A DNA stretch of 64,000 bases, taken from NCBI RefSeq assembly GCF_017347095.1, contig NZ_JADPRZ010000001.1:1-64000 (forward strand), read 5' to 3'. Numbering within the stretch: position 1 is the stretch's first letter; each line of letters starts with the position of its first letter. The stretch is from Sporosarcina sp. E16_8. Lineage in GTDB: Bacteria > Bacillota > Bacilli > Bacillales_A > Planococcaceae. The position numbers were made by a program, and so were the translations under genes. Shown one piece after another: positions 45,676-55,058 of this stretch. The notes beneath the pieces were generated by a model that saw nothing but the letters and a program-made list of their open reading frames with translations, ran no database searches and had not been told where the DNA came from.

Positions 45676-46734
45676 TTATTCTTCATCAAGTAGAAGTTCT
45701 AACTCTTCGTCCTCATCTACTGCTTGAGCACCAATCACATAGTTAGAGCTTGCAAGTCCATATGCTTCACGAATTTTGTTGGCGATTTCCGCACGTATAT
45801 CCGGGTTTTCCTTCAAGAATTGTTTCGAATTCTCTCGCCCTTGTCCAAGTCGTTCTCCTTCATAGGAATACCAAGATCCACTCTTTTGGACAACTTCGGA
45901 GTCAGCACCAAGGTCGATGATTTCTCCTTCTCTAGAGATTCCTTCTCCGTACATAATATCAACTTCCGCTGTTTTGAACGGAGGTGCAACTTTATTTTTC
46001 ACAACGCGGATTCGTGTTTTATTTCCCACTATATCATTGCCTTGTTTGATTGCTTCTCCACGTCGTACATCTAGGCGCACTGAAGAGTAGAATTTCAATG
46101 CGCGCCCCCCTGGAGTTACTTCAGGGCTACCGAACATAACGCCGACTTTTTCACGGATTTGGTTAATGAATATTGCAATTGTATTTGACTTATTAATGGC
46201 ACCAGAAAGTTTACGTAAAGCTTGTGACATAAGACGGGCTTGTAAACCGATATGCGAATCTCCCATCTCACCTTCAATTTCCGCTTTTGGTACAAGTGCA
46301 GCGACGGAGTCCACAACAAAAATATCAACTGCACCGCTTCGTACAAGCGCTTCAGCGATTTCAAGTGCTTGCTCTCCCGTATCAGGTTGGGAAAGTAATA
46401 ATTCGTCGATATTAACGCCTAATTTACGCGCATAAATCGGATCGAGCGCATGTTCAGCGTCGATAAATGCTGCTGTTCCTCCAGCTGCTTGTACTTCTGC
46501 GATGGCATGAAGAGCAACTGTCGTTTTACCCGAACTTTCAGGTCCGTATATTTCAATGACACGGCCGCGTGGATATCCGCCTATGCCGAGTGCAGAATCA
46601 AGTGCAAGGGAGCCTGTCGAAGATGTTTCAACTTCCAGGTTTGTTTTTTCACCCAATTTCATAATAGATCCTTTACCAAATTGCTTTTCTATCTGTTTTA
46701 GCGCCATTTCTAAGGCGGCTTTACGATCGCTCAA
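45676..46734 (-). CDS. recA: RecA, recombinase and SOS coprotease
   Basis: RecA (352 residues) forms filaments on single-stranded DNA, drives strand exchange and triggers LexA cleavage. Seen: Walker A GPESSGKT (64-71), the catalytic glutamate in AIAEVQ, the conserved [17 protein letters not shown] loop region and an acidic C-terminal tail ([13 protein letters not shown]). It starts with TTG, 6 nt after GGGAGGA. A LexA box lies in its promoter region. Confidence 0.98.
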   Translation of the reverse strand: MSDRKAALEMALKQIEKQFGKGSIMKLGEKTNLEVETSSTGSLALDSALGIGGYPRGRVIEIYGPESSGKTTVALHAIAEVQAAGGTAAFIDAEHALDPIYARKLGVNIDELLLSQPDTGEQALEIAEALVRSGAVDIFVVDSVAALVPKAEIEGEMGDSHIGLQARLMSQALRKLSGAINKSNTIAIFINQIREKVGVMFGSPEVTPGGRALKFYSSVRLDVRRGEAIKQGNDIVGNKTRIRVVKNKVAPPFKTAEVDIMYGEGISREGEIIDLGADSEVVQKSGSWYSYEGERLGQGRENSKQFLKENPDIRAEIANKIREAYGLASSNYVIGAQAVDEDEELELLLDEE

Positions 46735-46781
46735 TTTATTTCCTCCCTCAAGGTAATGTTTCTGTTTTTCTTACTACCCCT

Positions 46782-46832
46782 AGTATACTCCTTTAATGAG
46801 AAATACTCAATCAAAAAGCGAACATTTATTCG
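46782..46832 (-). promoter_or_regulatory. recA promoter and LexA box
   Basis: On the minus strand TTGAGT (46810-46805) and TATACT (46787-46782) are 17 bp apart. The box CGAACATTTATTCG (46819-46832) just upstream matches the LexA consensus with one mismatch. Confidence 0.75.
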
Positions 46833-46909
46833 ATTGTTTTTCTTGAATTAAATATTTAATTGAGAATAACGGGTGCTAGACATTTTTAATTGAGAAAACG
46901 GATTAAATC

Positions 46910-48163
46910 TTAACTTTGGCCTTCTTTTACAGTTAGGTGTTTGATGAGATAATAGAGCGCAAACCTTGCTGCCCTGAGACGGTTTGCGTTTCTTGAACCT
47001 GACAGTAACAACTTAAATGTTTCTGTATTTGCATTTGTAGAAGCGATACCAATCCACACAGTGCCGACCGGTTTACCATCATGAGGATCTGGCCCCGCTG
47101 CACCCGTTAAACCGATTCCGATATCCGATTTGAACGTTCGTTTTACGTTTACCGCAAGGGCCGCCGCACATTCTGCACTGACGACGCCATACTCCGTAAG
47201 TAAAGACTGTTCAATACCCAGTTGTTCCACTTTCGTTTTCTCTTTGTAGACGACAATACCACCTTCAAGTGACGAACTAATCCCTGGTTCACCAGCTAGT
47301 TCTGCCATGAATAGACCAGCCGTTAAACTTTCTGCCGCGGCTATCGTCCAACCGTTTCGGACTAGGAGTTCTGCGGCTTTGGACGCCAATGTATCATCAT
47401 CGGTCCCGTAGATGTAGTCCCCAACTAATGATCGTATATCCTCTTCCATAGGCGCAATCAGCTTTAATGCCGCATCAGTTGTTTGTGCTTTTGCAGTGAG
47501 GCGCAATGTTACCGCGTCAGCTGTTGCCAGCGGGGCAACTGTCGGATTCGTCTGTTTGTCCAAAATGGGTTGAATCCGGTGTTCAAGCTCGGCCTCTCCA
47601 ATACCGTAAAACTTCAGAACCCGCGATGTGATGACTTCGTGCTTGCCAATAACGCCTAACAAATAAGGAATTGCCTCATCGGTAAACATCGGCTCCATTT
47701 CATGCGGTGGACCTGGTAGAAGAATATAGCGTACGCCATCCTTTTCCACAGCCATACCGGGTGCCATACCTTTTCGGTTCGCTAAGACTTTTGCGCCTTT
47801 AAACACCAGTGCCTGTTTCTTATTATTCTCCGTCATAACCCTACCGCTACGTTCAAAATACTGTTGAATATATAGAAGTGCCTCGTCATCGCTGACTAAT
47901 GTTGTACCAATATGCTTCACGATGGTTTCTTTTGTCATGTCATCTTTTGTCGGTCCAAGTCCGCCTGTAAAAATTAGAATATCTGCACGTTTCCTTGCAA
48001 TTTCAATCACTTCATCCAAACGATCCGGGTTGTCGCCCACGACTGTCTGATAATGAACATCGATCCCGATTTCTGCGAGTTTTAATGAAATGAATTTAGC
48101 GTTCGTATTCGTAATTTGTCCAAGCAATAACTCTGAACCAATTGCAATGATTTCTGCTTTCAT
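46910..48163 (-). CDS. cinA: CinA, competence/damage-inducible protein
   Basis: The 417-residue protein has an N-terminal MoaB/MogA-like (COG1058) domain (MKAEIIAIGSELLLGQITNT, FTGGLGPTKDDMT) and a C-terminal nicotinamide-mononucleotide deamidase-type domain (AAESLTAGLFMAELAGEPGI, IGLTGAAGPDPHDGKPVGTV). CinA proteins salvage pyridine nucleotides and hydrolyse ADP-ribose. The cinA-recA order is typical of Gram-positive bacteria. GGGGATGGGA precedes the ATG. Confidence 0.95.
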   Translation of the reverse strand: MKAEIIAIGSELLLGQITNTNAKFISLKLAEIGIDVHYQTVVGDNPDRLDEVIEIARKRADILIFTGGLGPTKDDMTKETIVKHIGTTLVSDDEALLYIQQYFERSGRVMTENNKKQALVFKGAKVLANRKGMAPGMAVEKDGVRYILLPGPPHEMEPMFTDEAIPYLLGVIGKHEVITSRVLKFYGIGEAELEHRIQPILDKQTNPTVAPLATADAVTLRLTAKAQTTDAALKLIAPMEEDIRSLVGDYIYGTDDDTLASKAAELLVRNGWTIAAAESLTAGLFMAELAGEPGISSSLEGGIVVYKEKTKVEQLGIEQSLLTEYGVVSAECAAALAVNVKRTFKSDIGIGLTGAAGPDPHDGKPVGTVWIGIASTNANTETFKLLLSGSRNANRLRAARFALYYLIKHLTVKEGQS

Positions 48164-48177
48164 GGCTTCCCATCCCC

Positions 48178-48756
48178 TTACATTGAATCAATCAGTACAC
48201 GCCTGTTTTTATAGAAATAATCGAAACCTGACCAAATTGTAAAGAAGAGAGCGATATAGAGCATAATGACACCGAATGGCACACCAATCGACTCGAAAAA
48301 TATATTATTCAATAACAGCGAGGTAATTGCTAAAATCTGTGCAACCGTCTTAATCTTCCCTAGTTGGTTGGCCGCCACGACTTCTCCACCACCTGCTAGG
48401 ATAAGCCTAAGGCCTGTCACAGCGAATTCACGGCTTATAATGATGATGACAATCCATGACGGTGCTGTTCCAAGTTCAACAAGAATGATGAATGCAGCAG
48501 AAACGAGTAATTTGTCTGCAAGCGGGTCAAGAAATTTCCCCATATTTGTTACAAGATTATTTTTTCTAGCGATATAACCATCAAGCCAATCTGTTATAGA
48601 AGCAATAATAAAAATAAGTCCACCGATTAAATGCTCTTTCATCATTTCAGTACCAGCGACAGCTACAGTGCCCAATTTAAAATCAACCAGCATGAAAACC
48701 ATAAAAACTGGAATGAGCAGAACGCGTGATACGGTTATTTTATTTGGCAAATTCAT
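48178..48756 (-). CDS. pgsA: PgsA, phosphatidylglycerophosphate synthase
   Basis: Membrane enzyme that joins CDP-diacylglycerol and glycerol-3-phosphate, the first step of phosphatidylglycerol synthesis. The 192 residues have the CDP-alcohol phosphotransferase motif within [18 protein letters not shown] followed by KFLDPLADK, plus several membrane helices. I chose ATG 48756 ([16 protein letters not shown]) behind AAAGGTG; the frame is open seven codons further. It precedes cinA by 14 nt. Confidence 0.95.
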   Translation of the reverse strand: MNLPNKITVSRVLLIPVFMVFMLVDFKLGTVAVAGTEMMKEHLIGGLIFIIASITDWLDGYIARKNNLVTNMGKFLDPLADKLLVSAAFIILVELGTAPSWIVIIIISREFAVTGLRLILAGGGEVVAANQLGKIKTVAQILAITSLLLNNIFFESIGVPFGVIMLYIALFFTIWSGFDYFYKNRRVLIDSM

Positions 48757-48782
48757 AAAATACACCTTTCCTTTCAAAGAAA

Positions 48783-48807
48783 ATAGTCATCTGAAGTAGA
48801 TGACTAT
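48783..48807 (-). terminator. Hairpin after rodZ
   Basis: ATAGTCATCT and AGATGACTAT are perfectly complementary around 5 nt and lie right at the rodZ stop. On the minus strand the T tail is modest (ATTTTCTTT), so it may only partly end transcription before pgsA. Confidence 0.6.
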
Positions 48808-49667
48808 CACTCTTTCTTGTATTCAATCAAAATATTCTGCGGGACTGTATCCTGAGGTGGCACACCGTATTCAAGTAACACACCGTTTACATATATTTCT
48901 GTAGACTTAGGACGCCCTACACGGATTCGCACGGAGTCCGTAGCCGTCACATCAAATTCAATCGTTTCCCCTGCGGACATAATACGCGCAGGCGACATCC
49001 ATTCTTTCCCGGAATTATCCTTAACACCAATCCAAGATCCGCCGTTTAAACGGATTTCAAGTTGGAATGATTCTGCTCCAGTTAATCCGTACGTCGACGT
49101 TTCGCCACTTGCACTTTCAAAAGCTAAAGTCTGTTCCGGTTTTTCCGGTTCTGGCTCTTCTTTTACAGGCTTTTCCTCTGTTTTTTCTGGCTCTTTTTTA
49201 ACTGGGCTTTTTTCCATTATTACTGGTTGATTCGTTTCGCCGCTGTCTACATCACCCTGCTTGTTGTTAGATGAGCCTTGATATAGAGTCCAAATGACAA
49301 CTACAATAACGATAATAAATAAAGCAACGATGATTTTAGGCATCATTTCATTTAGCTGGTCATTATTTCTCAAACCTCTTTTACGTGTCAATGTCGACGA
49401 AGCGCGCTGACCTGCCTCTTCCTCGGATGACACTTCAGGAGAAGTATTTTTAAACATAGATAGCATTTCATCAGAATCTAGGCCTACTGCCTCTGCATAT
49501 TGTTTGATGAATGCACGTACATAAAAAGATCCAGGCATCATGCTGTAATCTTCATTTTCGATACCCAAGAGATACCGTTTCTGTATTTTCGTTATTGACT
49601 GTAAATCATCCAATGTATATCCTTTAGTCATTCTCGCCTGCTTGAGACGATCACCTAATCCGGTCAC
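48807..49667 (-). CDS. rodZ: RodZ-like cytoskeletal/HTH membrane protein (YmfM)
   Basis: RodZ links MreB to the cell-wall machinery. The 286-residue protein has an N-terminal HTH_25 domain (LGDRLKQARMTKGYTLDDLQ, KIQKRYLLGIENEDYSMMPG, SFYVRAFIKQYAEAVGLD), one transmembrane helix (about 121-140), a Pro/Glu/Lys-rich linker and a C-terminal DUF4115-like domain ending PQNILIEYKKE. I chose GTG 49667 (AGGCAGGTG before it), which aligns with B. subtilis YmfM; a longer frame reaches 49709. Confidence 0.85.
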   Translation of the reverse strand: MTGLGDRLKQARMTKGYTLDDLQSITKIQKRYLLGIENEDYSMMPGSFYVRAFIKQYAEAVGLDSDEMLSMFKNTSPEVSSEEEAGQRASSTLTRKRGLRNNDQLNEMMPKIIVALFIIVIVVVIWTLYQGSSNNKQGDVDSGETNQPVIMEKSPVKKEPEKTEEKPVKEEPEPEKPEQTLAFESASGETSTYGLTGAESFQLEIRLNGGSWIGVKDNSGKEWMSPARIMSAGETIEFDVTATDSVRIRVGRPKSTEIYVNGVLLEYGVPPQDTVPQNILIEYKKE

Positions 49668-49683
49668 CAAAAACACCTGCCTA

Positions 49684-50481
49684 TCAGAAGTTGAATAAAC
49701 CCGATCCATCCATCATTCCATGATTGGACATCATATCATTTTTTTCCATCATTTCATATGTAATTTCTTGATCTGGATCTGTTCTTAATTCAATAATATA
49801 ATCAAAATCTTCAATACTGTATTCCGAATGCTGAACGAACATATCCGGATGCTCTACAACTTTTATAGTAGGCATTCGCATCATTTCTCGGACAAGTTGC
49901 ATGTGACGCTCATCCTCAGCCTTACGCGTAACGATGCCATCCAAGATAAAGATATTATCTTTCGAAAATTCATCGCCTGCTAAGTTTTTCCGCAACGTTT
50001 GCTTAATCATCGTCGAAGAAAGGAAGATCCATTTTTTATTGGCACAAACGCTTGCTGCAACAACTGATTCCGTCTTCCCAACTCGCGGCATCCCGCGAAC
50101 ACCAATTAGTTTATGACCTTCTTGTTTAAATATTTCAGCCATGAAATCAACAAGAATTCCAAGGTCACTTCTAAGAAACCGGAACGTTTTTCTCTCGTCC
50201 GCATCACGCTGTATATAACGTCCGTGTCTGACCGCTAAAATATCACGTAACTTCGGCTCACGGATTTTTATCACTTGAATCGTTTCCATCGTCTCGGCGA
50301 TTTGTTCAAAACGTGCAATCTGGTCGTCGTTGTCAGCCCGCAGCAGCATTCCGCGATGTCCGCCATCAACACCATTAATTGTAACAATGTTCACGCGCAA
50401 CATTCCTAGCAGCGACGAAATATCGCCTAGAAGGCCAGGACGGTTAACCTGAATTTCATATTCAAGATACCATTCACCCAT
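49684..50481 (-). CDS. ymfK: YmfK family (DUF3388) protein
   Basis: The 265-residue protein has an ACT-like N-terminus (MGEWYLEYEIQVNRPGLLGD, ISSLLGMLRVNIVTINGVD) and a central P-loop-like GVRGMPRVGKTESVVAASV. The role is unknown; the ACT-like fold suggests ligand control of an ATPase-like domain. Its position between ymfI and rodZ is as in B. subtilis. AAAGGAG is followed by several possible starts; I took ATG 50481, but GTG 50490 three codons earlier is possible. Confidence 0.85.
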   Translation of the reverse strand: MGEWYLEYEIQVNRPGLLGDISSLLGMLRVNIVTINGVDGGHRGMLLRADNDDQIARFEQIAETMETIQVIKIREPKLRDILAVRHGRYIQRDADERKTFRFLRSDLGILVDFMAEIFKQEGHKLIGVRGMPRVGKTESVVAASVCANKKWIFLSSTMIKQTLRKNLAGDEFSKDNIFILDGIVTRKAEDERHMQLVREMMRMPTIKVVEHPDMFVQHSEYSIEDFDYIIELRTDPDQEITYEMMEKNDMMSNHGMMDGSGLFNF

Positions 50482-50585
50482 CAGACACACACTCCTTTGA
50501 CCATTTTTTGAACACGCACTACTATATGACGCACAAGAAGTAATATAGTTCTATGATAGCTGATTAAATGCATTATGAAAAGGAA

Positions 50586-50610
50586 AAAGGGGATTATCGT
50601 AATCCCCTTT
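50586..50610 (-). terminator. ymfI terminator
   Basis: AAAGGGGATTA (50586-50596) and TAATCCCCTTT (50600-50610) form a perfect 11-bp stem with a 3-nt loop; on the minus strand the T-rich end follows just after the ymfI stop. Confidence 0.8.
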
Positions 50611-50615
50611 CACAA

Positions 50616-51350
50616 TTAAATATACCAGCCGCCATTCACTTTCATAATTTCGCCTGTCATATAATCCGCCTTACCACTTAACAGGAAATTAACTGCTTCA
50701 GCGACATGTTCTGGCGTCCCGGAACGCATAAGTGGTATTTCATCGATAACCATCTGTCGTTCATCTACCGGGATTTCATTGTTCATACGCGTTTCAATCC
50801 AACCTGGTGCCACAGCGTTGACGCGCACCCCTGAAAAGGCTGCTTCTTTCGCATACGCTTTCACAAATGCGTGTTGCGCCCCCTTGACAGCGGAGTACAT
50901 CACTTCACCTGCCGCCCCCGTATTGCCCCAAATCGAGCCAATCACGACAACGTACGATTGTTCAAACTCGCGTAATTGAGGAGATACAAGACTTATAAAT
51001 CTCGCTGGGTTTTGTACATGGACTTTCCATAATGCATCCATGTCTTCCCCGCTCGTTTCAGTCAACAGTTTCATCATCGATTGCCCATTCGCAACAACGA
51101 CAGCACAAATCGTGCGAACTTGTTGGACAAGTAATTCTGCTCCGCCTTGTACACTGAAATCTGCTTGGACTGTTTTAAAAATCGATTGTGGATATGCTGC
51201 GCTTAGCTCTTTTTGCACTCGTTTAGCATGTGTAGCATTTTCATTGTAATGAAGATATAGAGACCAGCCTGCAGCCGCTAATGCTCGACTAATCGCATCG
51301 CCTATTCCACCTGATGCACCAAGTACAACGCAGTATTTCTGCCCCGTCAT
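50616..51350 (-). CDS. ymfI: YmfI, SDR-family EF-P 5-aminopentanone reductase
   Basis: The 244-residue short-chain dehydrogenase has the NAD(P) motif VLGASGGIGDAISRALAAAG, the YSAVKGAQ tyrosine-lysine pair and VNAVAPGWIETRM. In B. subtilis YmfI reduces the 5-aminopentanone on elongation factor P to 5-aminopentanol, which supports swarming. The assignment rests on the ymfF-ymfH-ymfI order. Its ATG overlaps the ymfH stop (ATGA). Confidence 0.88.
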   Translation of the reverse strand: MTGQKYCVVLGASGGIGDAISRALAAAGWSLYLHYNENATHAKRVQKELSAAYPQSIFKTVQADFSVQGGAELLVQQVRTICAVVVANGQSMMKLLTETSGEDMDALWKVHVQNPARFISLVSPQLREFEQSYVVVIGSIWGNTGAAGEVMYSAVKGAQHAFVKAYAKEAAFSGVRVNAVAPGWIETRMNNEIPVDERQMVIDEIPLMRSGTPEHVAEAVNFLLSGKADYMTGEIMKVNGGWYI

Positions 51351-52648
51351 TCTGCCTTATCGGCTGGAACAATTGAATAGACCGTATGACCGCTTTCATC
51401 TGAAAACGTTTGGAATGCATCTTTCAAGTTTTCGAGCGTTAATTTCTCCAGGGTTGGAACAACATCAAACAAATTCATGTTGTTAAACGTATAGCGCGTA
51501 AATTGGTTGGCGATAAATTCCGGAGAATTCAATGAACGCATGAATTGACCAATTTTCTTTTTCCTCATTCGATTTAATTCTAAGTCGGTGATAGGCCATG
51601 TGTCAACAGTGTTTTTCACAGTTGTTCGGATTGCTTTTTCGAGTTGTTCCGGCTGGTCTGTATCAGAACCAACCATTGCGAAACCGAAGCCATTCTCCAT
51701 TGTGAAATCATAAGAAAATGACTCATCAATCAGCCCATCATTATACGTTTCCGTATAGAAATCGGAAGACCTGCCAAACAGAATATCCAGTACAAGACCC
51801 GCGGAAAGTTCCTGGATAAGCATCTCTTCTCCATCGATATCCGTGTTAGTGCATTTCATACCCATATTAAATTTCGGTTTCGATATATCCATTGCAAGCT
51901 TCCGTTCAGTAATTGCTACAGTATCCATTTCAGTAGGGAAACTACGTATGATATCTGCAGGATCTTCGAATGTTTTTGCATCTTGGTTTTTCTTGATGAA
52001 TGCCATCATCTCTTCCGGATCAACAGCACCTACAACGAACAGCACCATATTTGATGGATGATAGAACGTTTCATAGCATTCATACAAGTAGTCCGCTGTG
52101 ATATCTTGAATCGATGCTACCGTACCAGCGATGTCAATTTTCACTGGATGTTCATGGAACAGGTTTTCAATTGTTCCGAAATAAAGACGCCAATCCGGCT
52201 GATCATCATACATCGTTATTTCCTGGGCAATGATACCTTTCTCCTTATCAACCGTCTTTTCCGTGAAGTACGGCTCCTGTACGAAATCAAGAAGAATTTC
52301 CGTATTGTCATATAACTTATCCGTAGCGGAGAACAAATAAGCAGTCCGTGTGAATGATGTAAACGCATTGGCGGATGCACCGTGGACACTAAATTTCTGG
52401 AATACGTCCCCATCTTCTTTTTCGAACATTTTATGTTCAAGGAAATGAGCAATGCCATCGGGAACCGTCACTTCTTCTGTTTTTCCACGTGGAATAAATG
52501 TTCGATCGATTGAACCATATTTGGTCGTAAACGTCACGAATGTTTTTGAAAATCCACGTTTCGGTAAAATATAGACATCCAAGCCGTTGTCAAGTTTTTC
52601 ATTATATAATGTTTCCTGTAAATTATCGAAGTGAATATTCTTCATCAT
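51347..52648 (-). CDS. ymfH: YmfH, M16 zinc peptidase (active-type)
   Basis: The 433-residue M16 protein carries the inverted zinc motif H-x-x-E-H in AHFLEHKMFEKEDGDVFQKF with the distal glutamate region EKGIIAQEITMYDD. It would act with YmfF, which lacks the motif, as a two-subunit peptidase like other split M16 pairs. Its start shares a base with the ymfF stop. The substrate is unknown. Confidence 0.9.
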   Translation of the reverse strand: MMKNIHFDNLQETLYNEKLDNGLDVYILPKRGFSKTFVTFTTKYGSIDRTFIPRGKTEEVTVPDGIAHFLEHKMFEKEDGDVFQKFSVHGASANAFTSFTRTAYLFSATDKLYDNTEILLDFVQEPYFTEKTVDKEKGIIAQEITMYDDQPDWRLYFGTIENLFHEHPVKIDIAGTVASIQDITADYLYECYETFYHPSNMVLFVVGAVDPEEMMAFIKKNQDAKTFEDPADIIRSFPTEMDTVAITERKLAMDISKPKFNMGMKCTNTDIDGEEMLIQELSAGLVLDILFGRSSDFYTETYNDGLIDESFSYDFTMENGFGFAMVGSDTDQPEQLEKAIRTTVKNTVDTWPITDLELNRMRKKKIGQFMRSLNSPEFIANQFTRYTFNNMNLFDVVPTLEKLTLENLKDAFQTFSDESGHTVYSIVPADKAE

Positions 52649-53922
52649 TAATTAGCCTCCTTGCCCGATAACAGATAGACGATTTCTAGTTTAATGTCAG
52701 ATGCCATATTTTTAACATCGTCTTTTGTAACGGATTCCCAGCCTGCAATGATTGTGTCCGCCGTGAAGTTTTCATCAAGCTCTTTGTATTGATCAAATAC
52801 TTCAATCTGCCCTCTTGCAGAATCAAACGCACTTTTAATGCCGTTAGCAAGTAATGCTTTTGTCTGTTCCATTTCAAGGTCTGTGATTTCACCTTGTTGA
52901 AGCGCAGTGAGTTGAGCATTAATAAGATTTACCGCTTTTTCTTCAAGTTCAGCATCGATTCCTGCCATTACATAGAGCAGCCCATAATGAGAAGAATAAG
53001 AACTAGATGCATAATACGCCATGCTTTCTTTTTCACGGACGTTAATGAAAAGCTTACTGTGCGCAAAACCGCCGAAAACACCGTTCGTTATTTGCATTTT
53101 CGGATAATCAGGATGGCGGAATGTAACAGGCGTGCTAAAGCCTAAATGGAGTTTCCCTTGTTTCATATCTTGTTTTTCACGAACATGACGAACTTCTGTT
53201 TCTTGAGCCATCGTTTGTTGTGTAGCCGTTTGACGTTTATTAACTTTACGGCTATTGAATGTCAGTAGTGACCTGATCTTTTCAGTCATGTCATCTTCGT
53301 CAATGTCACCTACAATATAGATATCAATTTCATCTTCATTTAACATGCTTTCGTATGCTGCAAATAGGTCTGCAGATGTAAGTGCATCTACATCCTTTTC
53401 CGTTCCATATGACGGTGCGGATGCAGCGCTATCAGGACGTATTAATTCAAGCATACGCATCTGTGCGAATCGCGTCTTGTCATCGTAAAGCGAACGAATT
53501 CGCTCTTTCACAGACCTTTTTTCACGGTTGACAACCGTTTCATCGAACTGTCCGTCTACCACATTTGGGTCAAATATGACGGTCTTAATCAAACTCAGTA
53601 CTTCTTCAAGTACACCGCCTTCGGAAAGATATTCGTCATTTACACATTCAGCGGATAGTGAAACAATATTGGTTTCCCCACGTTTTCCGGCATCTGTGTA
53701 CAATACCGTTCCGTATAATTCATCTAGCGCATTGCGGAACTCCGTTTGTGACCGGTATCGACCGTTAGATTCTTCTAATACATTTGCGAGTACTGCACGA
53801 AGAGCCGATTTCTTTTCATCAAGAGCCGTTTTCCACTTGATGGAGAAATTGACAGTTTTGAACTGTTCTGACTTGCGGATATATAATGTGACGCCCTCTT
53901 GTAGCTCAACTTTTTTGAACAT
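52648..53922 (-). CDS. ymfF: YmfF, M16 peptidase-like partner without the zinc motif
   Basis: The 424-residue protein has the M16 fold (TVNFSIKWKTALDEKKSALR, GVFGGFAHSKLFINVREKES, YYASSSYSSHYGLLYVMAGI) but where the zinc motif should stand it reads VLANVLEESNGRYRS, so it cannot bind zinc that way. The SKLF-VREKE-AYY segment is the usual substrate-binding part of the non-catalytic partner. GAGGTG precedes the ATG. First gene of ymfF-ymfH-ymfI. Confidence 0.9.
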   Translation of the reverse strand: MFKKVELQEGVTLYIRKSEQFKTVNFSIKWKTALDEKKSALRAVLANVLEESNGRYRSQTEFRNALDELYGTVLYTDAGKRGETNIVSLSAECVNDEYLSEGGVLEEVLSLIKTVIFDPNVVDGQFDETVVNREKRSVKERIRSLYDDKTRFAQMRMLELIRPDSAASAPSYGTEKDVDALTSADLFAAYESMLNEDEIDIYIVGDIDEDDMTEKIRSLLTFNSRKVNKRQTATQQTMAQETEVRHVREKQDMKQGKLHLGFSTPVTFRHPDYPKMQITNGVFGGFAHSKLFINVREKESMAYYASSSYSSHYGLLYVMAGIDAELEEKAVNLINAQLTALQQGEITDLEMEQTKALLANGIKSAFDSARGQIEVFDQYKELDENFTADTIIAGWESVTKDDVKNMASDIKLEIVYLLSGKEAN

Positions 53923-54050
53923 ATAAACACCTCTGTTTTAGTTAATATGCGGAATCCTCACTTCACTATACATTCCATAAGTCAAAAGATGCAAATAAAC
54001 AAGCGAATGCATCGTAACTTATATAAAAAATCACATGCTGTAGGCCAAAA

Positions 54051-54089
54051 AACGCCCCGTAGTCCAACGTAACAGACTATCGGGGCATT
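54051..54089 (-). terminator. Terminator of the nucleoside transporter operon
   Basis: On the minus strand GCCCCG pairs with CGGGGC and AGTC with GACT inside, followed by TTTTTT, 9 nt after the stop of the last permease gene. Confidence 0.85.
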
Positions 54090-54097
54090 TTCATTTT

Positions 54098-55057
54098 TTA
54101 ACGATTTCCTTTGATATACGGTTGTCCACTTGCTTTTGGCGCATTCGCCCTTCCAATGAATCCTGCAAGTGCAAGAATGGTCAATGCATACGGCAAAATG
54201 TGGAAGTACACAGCCGGAACATTTTCCAAGTAAGATATGCTTGACGAGCTGATAGCAAGTGCTTGTGCGAATCCAAAGAACAATGCGGCTCCCATTGCAC
54301 CAATCGGATGCCATTTACCAAATATCATTGCAGCAAGTGCCATGAATCCTTGCCCGTTAATCGTTGCATGACCGAAATCATTTGTCATTGTTTGAGAATA
54401 GATAGCTCCACCAATACCAGCAAGACCGCCTGAAATGATAACCGCAATATAGCGGATTTTAGTTACGTTGATGCCCATTGTATCAGCAGCCATTGGGTGT
54501 TCCCCAACTGATCGAAGGCGTAGACCAAATGGCGTTTTATAAATGATGAACCAAGCTAATAAAGCAAGACCTATCGCCAATATCGATGAACCATAAATCC
54601 CAGTGAAAAACATGGGTCCGATAAACGGAATTTCATGTAATACTGGAACGTTGAAACGCGGAATACTCTGTTGGATGAAATCCGTCTGTCCTTTGTCAAA
54701 AATCATTTTTACAGAGAACAAAGCAATGGCAATCCCTAGCATGTTAATGGCAACACCTGATACTACTTGGTCAGCACGGAATGTAATCGATGCGACCGCG
54801 TGCATGATGGAGAAGATTGCAGAAACAGCCATTGCCACAAGTAAGGCAAGCCATGGTGTCCAAGAGCCAAATGTATCCGCATAAAACAGATTAAATAGAA
54901 TACCGGTAAAAGCACCCATTACCATGAGCCCTTCAAGTCCAATGTTAACTACACCTGCACGTTCCGAGAACACGCCTCCGATTGCAGTGAAAATAAGGGG
55001 GGCAGCGTATGAAATGGTTAACGGAATGATGAAATAAACTATCTCAAGAAGACTCAT
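54098..55057 (-). CDS. nupQ: Nucleoside ABC transporter permease (NupQ/YufQ-like)
   Basis: The 319-residue BPD_transp_2-type permease has about eight helices and the family's FSERAGVVNIGLEGLMVMGA and SVGEHPMAADTMGINVTKIR. With the upstream permease and the ATPase it would form a guanosine/nucleoside importer fed by BMP lipoproteins, as in B. subtilis NupNOPQ (formerly YufNOPQ). It starts 8 nt after AAGGAGG, right behind the other permease. Confidence 0.9.
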   Translation of the reverse strand: MSLLEIVYFIIPLTISYAAPLIFTAIGGVFSERAGVVNIGLEGLMVMGAFTGILFNLFYADTFGSWTPWLALLVAMAVSAIFSIMHAVASITFRADQVVSGVAINMLGIAIALFSVKMIFDKGQTDFIQQSIPRFNVPVLHEIPFIGPMFFTGIYGSSILAIGLALLAWFIIYKTPFGLRLRSVGEHPMAADTMGINVTKIRYIAVIISGGLAGIGGAIYSQTMTNDFGHATINGQGFMALAAMIFGKWHPIGAMGAALFFGFAQALAISSSSISYLENVPAVYFHILPYALTILALAGFIGRANAPKASGQPYIKGNR

Positions 55058-55058
55058 A